Positions 16,176 to 24,604 of a stretch of DNA of 64,000 nucleotides are shown piece by piece (position 1 is the stretch's first letter; each line of letters begins with the position of its first letter). The notes beneath the pieces were generated by a model that was not told where the DNA came from, did no database searches, and saw only the letters and a program-made list of their open reading frames with translations. The DNA comes from Sphingopyxis sp. YR583 (GTDB lineage Bacteria > Pseudomonadota > Alphaproteobacteria > Sphingomonadales > Sphingomonadaceae): contig NZ_FNWK01000001.1 in assembly GCF_900108295.1 (NCBI RefSeq), positions 1-64,000 of the forward strand. Direction: 5' to 3'. Made by a program: the position numbers and the translations under genes.

Positions 16176-16607
16176 CTATTCGCCGCTCATCTTCTCGCGC
16201 AGCTTCTGTTCCTGCGCGGCAAGTTCAGGCGTCATCGCGTCGCCGAAATCCTCCATCTCGTAGAAGGGCCGGATTTCGAGTTCGCTCGGCCCCGGCATCG
16301 GGTTCGGACAACGCTTCGCCCATGCGACCGCCTCGTCCATGTCCTTGACCTCCCAGACCCAATAGCCGGCAACGAGTTCGCGCGTCTCGGCAAAGGGCCC
16401 GTCGATCACCGCGCGGCTCGCGCCGTCGAAGGCGATGCGCTTGCCGAACGACGAGGGCTTGAGCCCGTCGCCATCGACCATCACCCCGGCATTCACCAGT
16501 TCCTCGTTGAACTTGCCCATCGCCTCGAACATTTCGGTCATGTCCTCGGTTGGCGGCAGGCCCTTTTCGCTATCCTCGGTCGCTTTGACAAAGACCATTA
16601 CACGCAT
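16176..16607 (-). CDS. YCII-related (DGPF domain) protein
   Basis: A 143-residue YCII-family protein. It starts MRVMVFVKATEDSEKG and contains IDGPFAETRELVAGYWVWEV, the DGPF signature. The fold is a small ferredoxin-like dimer with a possible catalytic His/Asp pair in some relatives. It is the first gene of the sigma operon, 54 bases before the sigma ATG, with a strong AAGGAGA site. In the ECF42 group these proteins are both neighbours and targets of the sigma factor. Confidence 0.88.
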   Translation of the reverse strand: MRVMVFVKATEDSEKGLPPTEDMTEMFEAMGKFNEELVNAGVMVDGDGLKPSSFGKRIAFDGASRAVIDGPFAETRELVAGYWVWEVKDMDEAVAWAKRCPNPMPGPSELEIRPFYEMEDFGDAMTPELAAQEQKLREKMSGE

Positions 16608-16698
16608 CGTCGATCTCCTTTTCGATCGGGCCAAAAGCGGCTCCTGCCAACACGACGAACGAGTGTCCGCCAAATCGACACGCGCCGGGAAAAAGTTT

Positions 16699-17709
16699 TC
16701 AGGCGACCTCGGCCAGCGACTGCGGGGTCGAAAAACGCTGGCGATATTCGTGCGGCGAAAGCCCTATCAGGCGGTGGAACAATTTGCGGAACGCCGCCGC
16801 GTCCTCATAACCCACCGACCATGCGATCTGGTCGACCGTCCGCTTGGTGAATTCCAGCAATTCGCGCGCCTTGCCGACGCGGATATGCTGGACATATTCG
16901 ACCGGCGTCATCCCCGTCGCGGCCTTGAAGCGGCGCTGGAAGGTCCGTTCCTCCATCCCCGCCTCGCCCGCCATCTCGGGCACCGCGACCGGCCCCGCGC
17001 CCTTCGCCTGCAACCAGTGCTGCACCTTTAATATCGCCTCGTCGCCATGGTTGAGCCTCGGCGCAAAGCTCGCATAATTCTTCTGCTCGCGCCCCGACGG
17101 GTCGATCAGCAGGAAGCGCGCGGTCTCCATCATCACCGTCGGCCCCAATAGCCGTTCGACGATGCGCAGCCCCAGATCGGTCCACGCCATCAGCCCGCCC
17201 GCCGTGACGATATCGCCATCGTCGACCACCATCCGGTCGGCTTCCATCCTGACGTCGGGAAAGCGGCTCTTAAACTCCTCGGCAAAGAACCAGTGCGTCG
17301 TTGCCGGCCGACCGCTGAGCAATCCCGTCGCCGCCAGCGCAAAGGCGCCGCCGCAATTCGACGCGAGCACCGTGCCCTGCGCGTGCCGGTCGAGCAGCCA
17401 GCGCGCATAAGGTTCGACCTCGCCCGGCTCGAGCAATTTGTGCAGGCTGCCCGGCGCGATCAGCACCGCGGGCGAATTGGCGGCGCGTTCCTCGGCATGA
17501 CTGTCGTAACAGCGAGCGAACCCTCCGCCCTCCTGCAACCGCCAATGGCTGACCCGGATCGGGCGGCGGCCGTGATCGACCGCGAACCGCCCGGCGACGT
17601 GGAACAGGTCGGTGATGCCGTGAACCATCCCGGTCTGGCAGTCGGGGTACAGCATCATTCCGACCTCGACCAACGCGGTCGGGACGTCCGGCACCTTCAA
17701 CTTGGGCAT
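16699..17709 (-). CDS. GlxA family (DJ-1/PfpI-AraC) transcriptional regulator
   Basis: A 336-residue regulator. Residues 10-190 are a DJ-1/PfpI-like domain with the nucleophile-elbow region [18 protein letters not shown]. The C-terminal 110 residues hold two AraC helix-turn-helix motifs ([20 protein letters not shown] and [20 protein letters not shown]). The start is ATG 17709 after a GGGGGAGG site. It is divergent from the esterase gene at 17845 and probably controls it. Confidence 0.88.
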   Translation of the reverse strand: MPKLKVPDVPTALVEVGMMLYPDCQTGMVHGITDLFHVAGRFAVDHGRRPIRVSHWRLQEGGGFARCYDSHAEERAANSPAVLIAPGSLHKLLEPGEVEPYARWLLDRHAQGTVLASNCGGAFALAATGLLSGRPATTHWFFAEEFKSRFPDVRMEADRMVVDDGDIVTAGGLMAWTDLGLRIVERLLGPTVMMETARFLLIDPSGREQKNYASFAPRLNHGDEAILKVQHWLQAKGAGPVAVPEMAGEAGMEERTFQRRFKAATGMTPVEYVQHIRVGKARELLEFTKRTVDQIAWSVGYEDAAAFRKLFHRLIGLSPHEYRQRFSTPQSLAEVA

Positions 17710-17844
17710 CTCGCCTCCCCCAATTGCACATATGTCGGATTTGACCCGCATAATGTCGTGTCCGCCAATCCCGCACAAGCCCGGACCAGCCTATCTCCAG
17801 ATCACCGGCGGACGAACCCGCCTCGCCAGATACGAAAGGAACGC

Positions 17845-18675
17845 ATGATGACCACGATCACCACCAAGGACGGCACCAACATCTTCTTCAAAGACTGGGG
17901 CCCGAAGGACGCCCAGCCGATCGTCTTCTCGCACGGCTGGCCGCTCTCTGCCGACGCCTGGGATGCCCAGATGGTTTTCTTCGCTAACCAGGGCTTCCGC
18001 ACCATCGCCCACGACCGCCGCAGCCACGGCCGTTCGGATCAGGTCTGGGACAACAACACGATGGACCAATATGCCGACGACCTCGCCGAACTGATCGAAC
18101 AGCTGGACCTCAAGGACGTCATCCTCGTCGGTCACTCGACCGGCGGCGGCGAAGTCACCCGCTACGTCGGCCGGCACGGCACCGGCCGCGTCGCCAAGGT
18201 CGCGCTGATCGGCGCGGTCCCCCCGCTGATGCTGAAGACCGAAGCCAACCCCGACGGCCTTCCGCTCGACGTCTTCGACGGCATCCGCAAGGGCACGTTC
18301 GACAACCGTCCGCAGTTCTTTAAGGATCTGACGATCCCCTTCTACGGCTACAATCGCGAAGGCGCCGCGGTTTCCGAAGCCGTCCGCGACGAATTCGTCC
18401 GTCAGGGCATGAACGGCGGCCTGAAGGGCCTGCTCGACAGCATCCGCGCCTTCTCGGAAAGCGACTTCAACGAAGATTTGAAGAAGTTCGACAAGCCGAC
18501 GCTCGTCCTCCACGGCGACGACGACCAGATCGTGCCGATCGGCGCCGCGGCGCTCTCGACGGTCAAGATCGTCAAGCAGGCGGTGCTCAAGGTCTACAAG
18601 GGCGGCAGCCACGGCCTGACCGTCACCGAGCAGGACCGGTTCAACGCCGACCTTCTCGAATTCATCAACAACTGA
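17845..18675 (+). CDS. alpha/beta hydrolase, non-heme chloroperoxidase-like esterase
   Basis: A 276-residue cytosolic alpha/beta hydrolase. [13 protein letters not shown] is the oxyanion-hole region, GHSTGGGE holds the nucleophile S98, HGDDDQIVP the acid, and GGSHGLT the histidine. This pattern is that of cofactor-free haloperoxidases/aryl esterases, which hydrolyse esters and can form peracids. No signal peptide. GAAAGGA precedes the double ATG. Divergent from the GlxA-type regulator; a hairpin separates it from the next gene. Confidence 0.9.
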   Translation: MMTTITTKDGTNIFFKDWGPKDAQPIVFSHGWPLSADAWDAQMVFFANQGFRTIAHDRRSHGRSDQVWDNNTMDQYADDLAELIEQLDLKDVILVGHSTGGGEVTRYVGRHGTGRVAKVALIGAVPPLMLKTEANPDGLPLDVFDGIRKGTFDNRPQFFKDLTIPFYGYNREGAAVSEAVRDEFVRQGMNGGLKGLLDSIRAFSESDFNEDLKKFDKPTLVLHGDDDQIVPIGAAALSTVKIVKQAVLKVYKGGSHGLTVTEQDRFNADLLEFINN

Positions 18676-18682
18676 TAGGTAA

Positions 18683-18708
18683 GAGGCGCGGGCCCCCGAC
18701 CGCGCCTC
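18683..18708 (+). terminator. hairpin after the esterase gene
   Basis: GAGGCGCGG (18683-18691) with CCGCGCCTC (18700-18708), loop of eight bases, no T run. Nine perfect pairs. It may lower read-through to the membrane protein gene or stabilise the message. Confidence 0.5.
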
Positions 18709-18731
18709 CTCTCACATAAAGGAGACGTGCC

Positions 18732-19226
18732 ATGATCCTCGGTCTGACCATCCCGCAATTCACCACTCTGCATGTGCTGATCAGCTTCGTCGGCATCATT
18801 GCTGGCATCATTGCGCTTCCCGCCTTTGCCCGCGGGCACATCCTGCCTCGAACCAATTCTGTCTTCCTCTGGTTCACGCTTCTGACCAGCCTGACCGGCT
18901 TCCTCTTCCCGATCGTCGCCTTCACGCCGGCGCTCGGCACCGGGATCGTCTCGACGCTGGTCCTCGCGGTCGCTTTCTGGGCCTGGTACGCCCGCAAGCT
19001 CGCCGGCCGCGCCGCACAGGTCTACGCGATCACCGCGACGATGGCGCTCTGGCTCAACCTCTTCGTGCTCGTCGTCCAGTCCTTCCTGAAAGTGCCCACG
19101 CTAAACGCGCTCGCACCGAACGGCACCGAACCGCCCTTCGCCGTGGCACAGGGCGCCCTGCTGATCGTCATGGTCGGGCTTGGTTATCTGGCGGCCAAGG
19201 CGAGCCGCCGTCCGATCGCCGACTGA
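18732..19226 (+). CDS. hypothetical four-helix membrane protein
   Basis: A 164-residue inner-membrane protein of unknown function. Four hydrophobic segments are visible: about 10-30, 44-66, 68-90 (with LVLAVAFWAWYA) and 96-118, with a last one near 137-155. Loops are short. The ATG follows AAAGGAGAC. It sits 57 bases after the esterase gene and may be co-expressed with it. No transporter motif is recognisable. Confidence 0.75.
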   Translation: MILGLTIPQFTTLHVLISFVGIIAGIIALPAFARGHILPRTNSVFLWFTLLTSLTGFLFPIVAFTPALGTGIVSTLVLAVAFWAWYARKLAGRAAQVYAITATMALWLNLFVLVVQSFLKVPTLNALAPNGTEPPFAVAQGALLIVMVGLGYLAAKASRRPIAD

Positions 19227-19246
19227 CCTTCGCACCTGCGCGATAC

Positions 19247-19270
19247 AAGGGCGGCCCTCCGGCCGCCCTT
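19247..19270 (+). terminator. strong hairpin terminator
   Basis: AAGGGCGGCC (19247-19256) with GGCCGCCCTT (19261-19270), tetraloop CTCC, ten perfect pairs. It lies between the membrane protein gene and the convergent tesB gene. Confidence 0.7.
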
Positions 19271-19340
19271 GCCGCGTCAGGTTTAAAACAGGTTGAGCGA
19301 AATCACGGCCTCGTGCCGACGAAGTCAGACAAGAAGAAGG

Positions 19341-20270
19341 TTATCCGGCCGACGGATCATAGCGGATCAGCCCTTCCTGCACCGCCGAAGCGATCAGCGT
19401 ACCGTCGCGGCGATAGATGCGCCCGCGGTTGATCCCGCGCCCGCCGCCGCTCCAGTCGCTGTCCATCACATAGACGAACCATTCGTCGACGCGGATGTCG
19501 TCGTGGAACCACATCGCATGGTCGAGACTGGTCGAAAAGACGCCCGGCGTATCCCAGGTCAGGCCATGCGGCATCATCGTCGTCGAGAGCAGCCCCATGT
19601 CGGACGCATAGGCAAGCAGCGCGCGGTGGATCAGCGGATCGTCCCCAACGGGCGATGAAATGCGGAACCATTCATATTGCATCGTCGCCTTTTCGGACGG
19701 CAGCGGACGAAAGGCACGCACCTCGAACGGATGCATGCGCGCCATATGCTCGATACGCCGGTCGCTGATCTTGGGATCGACCGCAACGAAATCGGCGAAG
19801 TCCCAGCATTCCTCGGGCGGCAGGATGCCCGTCATCGGGATCTGGTGCGACAGCCCCTTTTCAGGCGCCTGGAACGAGGCGGTGAGGTTGAAGATCACCT
19901 TGCCATCCTGACGGACGACAACACGACGGTTGGCAAAGCTGCGCCCGTCGAAGTCGCGATGGACGCGAAAATGCAGCGGCTTTGCCTCGTCACCGCCGCG
20001 CAAGAAATAGGCGTGAAGCGAGTGGACGCTCTTTCCCGGATCCACGGTGCGCGCAGCGGCGACCATCGCCTGCGCGATCACCTGCCCGCCAAAAATGCGC
20101 TGACGCCGCGGTTTGGTGAAGGCCGGATACCTGAACTCGTCGGGCTCGTCCGCCGCCTCGAGATCGAAGAGATGGACGATATGCCGGACGAGCCGTGCGC
20201 GATCGACGCCGGCATAGATTTCACGCGCATGGGCAGCCCGAGCCTGCATCTCTTCGGGAGTGAGGCTCAT
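19341..20270 (-). CDS. tesB: acyl-CoA thioesterase II
   Basis: A 309-residue double-hotdog thioesterase of the TesB family. FGGQVIAQAMVAAARTV and HSLHAYFLRGGD belong to the first hotdog. LLAYASDMGLLSTTMMPHG with the conserved acid and SLDHAMWFHDDIRVDEW belong to the second. It hydrolyses medium- and long-chain acyl-CoA in the cytosol. The start is ATG 20270 (MSLTPEEM); ATG 20282 four codons upstream is also possible. A GC-rich inverted repeat separates it from nusG. Confidence 0.93.
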   Translation of the reverse strand: MSLTPEEMQARAAHAREIYAGVDRARLVRHIVHLFDLEAADEPDEFRYPAFTKPRRQRIFGGQVIAQAMVAAARTVDPGKSVHSLHAYFLRGGDEAKPLHFRVHRDFDGRSFANRRVVVRQDGKVIFNLTASFQAPEKGLSHQIPMTGILPPEECWDFADFVAVDPKISDRRIEHMARMHPFEVRAFRPLPSEKATMQYEWFRISSPVGDDPLIHRALLAYASDMGLLSTTMMPHGLTWDTPGVFSTSLDHAMWFHDDIRVDEWFVYVMDSDWSGGGRGINRGRIYRRDGTLIASAVQEGLIRYDPSAG

Positions 20271-20292
20271 GACTGCTTCCATTCGATGGGAT

Positions 20293-20316
20293 GGCGCGCG
20301 CCGTCAAAGGCGCGCC
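20293..20316 (-). terminator. GC-rich inverted repeat after nusG
   Basis: GGCGCGC (20293-20299) with GCGCGCC (20310-20316), in the 52-base gap between nusG and tesB. It could end or attenuate the secE-nusG transcript. No T run. Confidence 0.35.
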
Positions 20317-20322
20317 GCGATA

Positions 20323-20859
20323 TTATTTGAAGCGTTCGACCTGTTCGAAGTCGAGTTCGACCGGGGTGGCGCGACCGAAAATCGACACCGACACCTTGAC
20401 GCGCGCCTTTTCGAAGTCGAGCTCCTCGACCAGCCCGTTGAAGCTGGCGAAGGGGCCGTCGAGAACCTTGACCTGATCGCCAATTTCGTAATCAACGCGG
20501 ATTTCGGTCTTCGGACGCGCCGCGGCTTCTTCCTTGCTGTTCAGGATGCGTGCGGCTTCGGCTTCGCTGATCGCCTGCGGCTTGCCCATCGAGCCGAGGA
20601 AGCCAGTCACCTTCGGCGTATTCTTGACGAGGTGATAGACATCGTCGGTCATCGTCAGCTTGGCGAGGACATAGCCCGGAAAGAATTTGCGTTCGGCCTG
20701 GACCTTCTTGCCGCGCTTCACCTCGGTGACGGTTTCGACCGGCACCTCGACCGCTTCGACGAAATCGGTCAGGCCCATACGCTCGGCTTCGGAAAGCACC
20801 GAATCGCGAACCTTGTTCTCAAAACCCGAATAGGCGTGAATGATGTACCAGCGCGCCAT
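20323..20859 (-). CDS. nusG: transcription termination/antitermination protein NusG
   Basis: A 178-residue NusG. The NGN domain begins MARWYIIHAYSGFENKVRDS and contains KKVQAERKFFPGYVLAK; the C-terminal KOW domain begins near FEIGDQVKVLDGPFASFNG and ends with ATPVELDFEQVERFK. It binds RNA polymerase, raises processivity and contacts Rho and ribosomal S10. It lies 34 bases downstream of secE, the usual order. Confidence 0.98.
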   Translation of the reverse strand: MARWYIIHAYSGFENKVRDSVLSEAERMGLTDFVEAVEVPVETVTEVKRGKKVQAERKFFPGYVLAKLTMTDDVYHLVKNTPKVTGFLGSMGKPQAISEAEAARILNSKEEAAARPKTEIRVDYEIGDQVKVLDGPFASFNGLVEELDFEKARVKVSVSIFGRATPVELDFEQVERFK

Positions 20860-20893
20860 GTGTATCCGTATCCTGTCCCTGTAACCGCGGGCG

Positions 20894-21091
20894 TTAGCGC
20901 GCGAGCGACGTCAGCCAGCTGACGATCGCGTTGAAAACCGTGTCGACGCCAAAGAAGAACAGCGAAAGGATCGTCGTCATGATCAGCACCATGATCGTCG
21001 TCTGCACCGTTTCGCGGCTCGTCGGCCACACGATCTTGCGGGCTTCGGTACGCACCTGATTGATGAACTCAGCCGGGCTAGTCTTCGCCAT
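20894..21091 (-). CDS. secE: preprotein translocase subunit SecE
   Basis: A 65-residue single-span SecE. KTSPAEFINQVRTEARKIVW with WPTSRETVQTT is the conserved amphipathic region, followed by one membrane helix (MVLIMTTILSLFFFGVDTVF). It is the clamp subunit of the SecYEG channel. The ATG follows ACAGGA. It is the first gene before nusG. A tRNA-Trp gene, often found upstream, is not seen here. Confidence 0.97.
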   Translation of the reverse strand: MAKTSPAEFINQVRTEARKIVWPTSRETVQTTIMVLIMTTILSLFFFGVDTVFNAIVSWLTSLAR

Positions 21092-21249
21092 GTCGATCGT
21101 CCTGTCTCTTTACGTCAATGATCCGGGCCAGATGGGTTGCCGCCCCCAGCGCGTCAAGCGCGCTTCGGGCAATAGTCCGCCCACCCTCCCCGAGCGTGTC
21201 GGCGAAAGGCGGAAGGAAAACGGCGCATCTGTCCGAATGAAAGCGGCCT

Positions 21250-22602
21250 TTACTTGGGCCGTGCGGCGATTGCAAGTGCAGGGTCGGGCGCACGGCCGAG
21301 TTCCCGCCGCATCAAAAGGAGGAGACCGACCATGACGATCCAGCTAGCCGTCGGTTGCAGCACGAAGATCAGGTGCAGTTCGCGCGCCGCCGAGGCTCCA
21401 TCATTCGGATCGAAGCCGACAAGGTCGAGCAGAAGATAGCTGACCGCAATCGCAGCGGCGACGCCGAATTTCTGCATCAGATTGAGCAATGCGAACAGAA
21501 AGGCCGACCGATTGCGGCCACAACGACCGGCATCCTGCGGGATCAGGTCGGCAAGCACCGAATAGGTAAAGAGCAGGCCGACAAAGCCTGTCCCGAGCAT
21601 CAAAGAAAAGCCGACCGCCTGCACAAGTCCGCGCGGCTCCTGCGCAAGGGTGGTGACGAGCAATCCCGAAATCAGCAGTCCCATCGCCATCATCATCGGC
21701 GGCTTTCCAAAGCGGCGTGCAAGCACTGTCCAGACCGGCGAGGCAAGCGCACCGCCAACGAAGCTCGCGAAGAGCAGCACCGCACTGTGCCCATCGAGAT
21801 CGAGCACCGCGGCGGCGAAGAAGACGAACAGCGATGTCAGCGACCCGAACGCGAAGCTGTTGAGGAACTGCACACCGAACAACAGCGTCAGCGGCAGAAA
21901 GGAAAGCGACGCGCGGATCTCGTGCCGCCAGCCGATGCCAGGCCCAGCTACCACCGCACGTGGCGGGACGCGGCGAAGCGCAAAAAGCGCGATCGGTACC
22001 ATCAGCAGGAACAGACTGGCATAGGCCATGATCCGCCCCTGCAGGCTGAGCCCCGGGATCAACAACTGCGCCACCGCCGGGGCCGCAAAGGCGAGGATCA
22101 GCGCGATCTTCGCGAACCAGTCACGCATCCCGTAGAGGAGCGCGCTATCCGCCGGCGATCCCACCAGCGCCGAGCCCCAAGAGAGCTGCGCGACCTCGTA
22201 GAGACTGTAGCTCGAATAAAAGAAGACCATCATGAGGAAGAGTGCCGCGAAGGGGAGCTGGTCGCCGACCGTCACCAATGCGAGCAACAGCAGCGCCAAC
22301 GGCACGAGCGCGATCAGCATCCAGTGCCGGTGAGCGCCTAGCCCGGTGCGGACACGATCGACCATCGTACCGATGAGCGGATCGACGACGCCGTCCCAGA
22401 CAGTCGTAAGTGAAAAGAGGAGCCCGACCAGCGCCACCGAAACCACACCACCCTCGGCGATGTAAGGCGGCAGGTAGACGCTGAACGGCAAGCCGAGGAT
22501 TACGGTCGGCCCCGCCGTGGCGGCATAGGCCGCAACCGTGCGAGGGCGCAGTACCGCGCTCTTGTCCGATATTTTGGCCGAAGGCAGGGTAGTACTGGCC
22601 AA
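21250..22602 (-). CDS. MFS transporter of the GPH (sugar:cation symporter) type
   Basis: A 450-residue inner-membrane transporter with about 12 hydrophobic segments. TTVWDGVVDPLIGTMVDRVRT, near residue 66, is the cytoplasmic loop 2-3 signature of the glycoside-pentoside-hexuronide:cation symporters (WD...DPxxGxxxD). SVLADLIPQDAGRCGRNRS in the second half is the matching repeat. The start is TTG 22602, since no ATG or GTG fits; AAGGAG lies upstream. No sugar gene is adjacent, so the substrate is unknown. It is transcribed away from the efflux locus. Confidence 0.85.
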   Translation of the reverse strand: MASTTLPSAKISDKSAVLRPRTVAAYAATAGPTVILGLPFSVYLPPYIAEGGVVSVALVGLLFSLTTVWDGVVDPLIGTMVDRVRTGLGAHRHWMLIALVPLALLLLALVTVGDQLPFAALFLMMVFFYSSYSLYEVAQLSWGSALVGSPADSALLYGMRDWFAKIALILAFAAPAVAQLLIPGLSLQGRIMAYASLFLLMVPIALFALRRVPPRAVVAGPGIGWRHEIRASLSFLPLTLLFGVQFLNSFAFGSLTSLFVFFAAAVLDLDGHSAVLLFASFVGGALASPVWTVLARRFGKPPMMMAMGLLISGLLVTTLAQEPRGLVQAVGFSLMLGTGFVGLLFTYSVLADLIPQDAGRCGRNRSAFLFALLNLMQKFGVAAAIAVSYLLLDLVGFDPNDGASAARELHLIFVLQPTASWIVMVGLLLLMRRELGRAPDPALAIAARPK

Positions 22603-22695
22603 GGCGCGGCGCTCCTTAAACAGGAAACCGCAAGCTTCCAGCTATTTACAGCCACGTCAACAGTAGCGCAAATATGGATCTGAAGCGGTTTGATG

Positions 22696-23325
22696 CTACC
22701 GGATCTTGAAATGCGAAATGAACGGCTGAAGTCGCCAGTCGATCTGTTCGCTGTCCAGCCATTCGACCTCGATCCCCATCAGCGTGTTCAGCATGGAATC
22801 GCCCACGACTATGTCGAAGAACAGGCGTGCCGCGGCATCCGGGCGATCGATCTCGGCCTTGCCCGTCACCGCCCATTCGGCGAACAGGTCGATCAGCTCT
22901 TCCAGCGCGGGCACGTGAAGGTCGAGATAGATCTGCATTGCGAATTCATGGTCGCGCAAACTTTCCGATATCAGCATCCGCATCAGCGCGACAGCGTGCG
23001 GCGATTCCATCAGCTCTTGCTGGCGATGCGCGTAACGCTTCAGGATTTCGACGCTGGACAATCCCTTGGTGGCGTCCTCCTCGAGCGAACGCAGCATTGC
23101 TTCGTCACACCAGCGCGTCGCGATCGCGCGGAGGAGTCCCTGCTTGTTCCCGAACAATTCGTAGAGCGTCGCGAGCGACCCGCCCGACCGCTTCACGATT
23201 TCGGCGAGGCTGGTGCGTTCATAGCCCTGCTCAAGGAAGAGCGACTCCGCGGCATCAAGAATGGCGCTTTGCCGACGTTCGCGCGGCGAAGGCCTATCTA
23301 TCTGACATATATCCGGTTCCGGCAT
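22696..23325 (-). CDS. TetR family repressor of the adjacent RND pump
   Basis: A 209-residue TetR-type regulator. The helix-turn-helix is in residues 15-62 (RRQSAILDAAESLFLEQGYE, TSLAEIVKRSGGSLATLYEL). The C-terminal domain is all helical and should bind the inducing ligand. The start is ATG 23325; the frame stays open upstream into the pump adaptor gene on the other strand, but that part is an antisense shadow. It is divergent from the RND operon, with a perfect palindrome in the 118-base gap, so it most likely represses both. Confidence 0.9.
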   Translation of the reverse strand: MPEPDICQIDRPSPRERRQSAILDAAESLFLEQGYERTSLAEIVKRSGGSLATLYELFGNKQGLLRAIATRWCDEAMLRSLEEDATKGLSSVEILKRYAHRQQELMESPHAVALMRMLISESLRDHEFAMQIYLDLHVPALEELIDLFAEWAVTGKAEIDRPDAAARLFFDIVVGDSMLNTLMGIEVEWLDSEQIDWRLQPFISHFKIR

Positions 23326-23360
23326 CTTCAATTTGCAGATCCTCTTCCCTTGCCCTTTTC

Positions 23361-23376
23361 TGTAATTTAAATTACA
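23361..23376. promoter_or_regulatory. perfect 16-bp palindromic operator candidate
   Basis: TGTAATTTAAATTACA is a perfect palindrome, AT-rich inside GC-rich DNA, midway between the TetR gene start (23325) and the adaptor start (23444). Its position fits an operator for the TetR protein that controls both directions. Confidence 0.75.
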
Positions 23377-23443
23377 CGGCGCGTGAGCGCAAGCTTTTGC
23401 GTATAACCAACTCCCGCACAACTGCGATTTTTCAGGGGTCCAT

Positions 23444-24598
23444 ATGAGTCGCTTTCGTCCTCTTGGCAGCGCCGCCGGTGCTGCGCTGGCACTGTTGCTG
23501 GCCTCCTGCTCGTCGGAAGCGCCCCCCGCTCCTCCGCCGCCAGAGGTCAATATCGTGACGATCCGTACGCAGGCCGTACCGAATGTGATCGAATTGCCCG
23601 GCCGCGTGCAGGCCTATCGCACCTCCGAAGTGCGCGCGCGCGTCAACGGCATCGTCGAACGGCGCCTTTTCAACGAAGGCAGCTATGTTCCGGCCGGGAC
23701 ACCCTTGTTCCGAATCGACCCACGCGAGCTGATCGCGACCTCCAATGCGGCGCGCGCGCAACTTGCTCGTGCCCAGGCGACTGCCGCCAACGCGCGACAG
23801 GTTGTCGGACGCTATCAACCGCTGCTCGCCGACCAGGCGATCGGCAAGCAGGAATATGACGCCGCCGTCGCCGCGCAGCGTACCGCCGAAGCCGATGTTC
23901 AGGCGGCGCAGGCCAATCTGGAATCGGCGCGCCTAAATCTCGGCTATGCGTCCGTTACAGCACCGATTTCGGGCCGTGCGCGCCGCGCCGAAGTCACCGA
24001 AGGTGCGCTGGTCAGCGCAGCCTCGGGCACACTGCTGACGACGATCGAACAGATCGACCGCGTCTATGTCAATTTCGGGCAATCGAGTTCGGACCTGCTC
24101 GCGAACCGCCGGGACATGGGGTCGGGCAAGGTGAATGTACCGCAATTTGACCGCGTCGAGGTGCAGCTGATCCTCGAGGACGGCACAGCGTTCCCGGTCG
24201 TCGGCCACCTCGACTTCCTCGACCTCTCGATCGACGAGGCAACGGGCACCGCCGCGCTGCGCGCCGAATTCCCGAACCCCAACTCGGCGCTGCTTCCGGG
24301 TCAGTTCGTCCGTGCTCGCATCTTCGCGGGTAACCGGTCGGACGGCGTGCTGATCCCGCAGCGTGCGGTCAAGCTGGCGGCCGATGCCGCGAGCGTGATG
24401 GTGCTCGATGCCAAGAATATCGCGACGCCGCGCCCGGTGAAGCTCGGAACGATGGTTGCGGGCCAGTGGGCGATCCTCGACGGGCTGAAACCCGGCGACA
24501 GGGTGATCGTCGACGGGCTACAGAAGGTGCAGCCGGGCCAACCGGTACGCGTCGCGCAGCCCAAGGGAACCGCCTCCACCCCCGCGGCGAAGCGCTGA
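23444..24598 (+). CDS. RND efflux periplasmic adaptor lipoprotein
   Basis: A 384-residue membrane fusion protein (MexE/AcrA type). The lipobox LASC puts the acylated cysteine at C22. The barrel-sandwich halves include RVNGIVERRLFNEGSYVPAG and APISGRARRAEVTEGALVSA, with a helical hairpin between them (TSNAARAQLARAQATAANAR to about residue 160). It links the inner-membrane pump to the outer-membrane channel. First gene of the three-gene RND operon; the pump gene starts six bases after its stop. Confidence 0.95.
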   Translation: MSRFRPLGSAAGAALALLLASCSSEAPPAPPPPEVNIVTIRTQAVPNVIELPGRVQAYRTSEVRARVNGIVERRLFNEGSYVPAGTPLFRIDPRELIATSNAARAQLARAQATAANARQVVGRYQPLLADQAIGKQEYDAAVAAQRTAEADVQAAQANLESARLNLGYASVTAPISGRARRAEVTEGALVSAASGTLLTTIEQIDRVYVNFGQSSSDLLANRRDMGSGKVNVPQFDRVEVQLILEDGTAFPVVGHLDFLDLSIDEATGTAALRAEFPNPNSALLPGQFVRARIFAGNRSDGVLIPQRAVKLAADAASVMVLDAKNIATPRPVKLGTMVAGQWAILDGLKPGDRVIVDGLQKVQPGQPVRVAQPKGTASTPAAKR

Positions 24599-24604
24599 TC
24601 TGAC

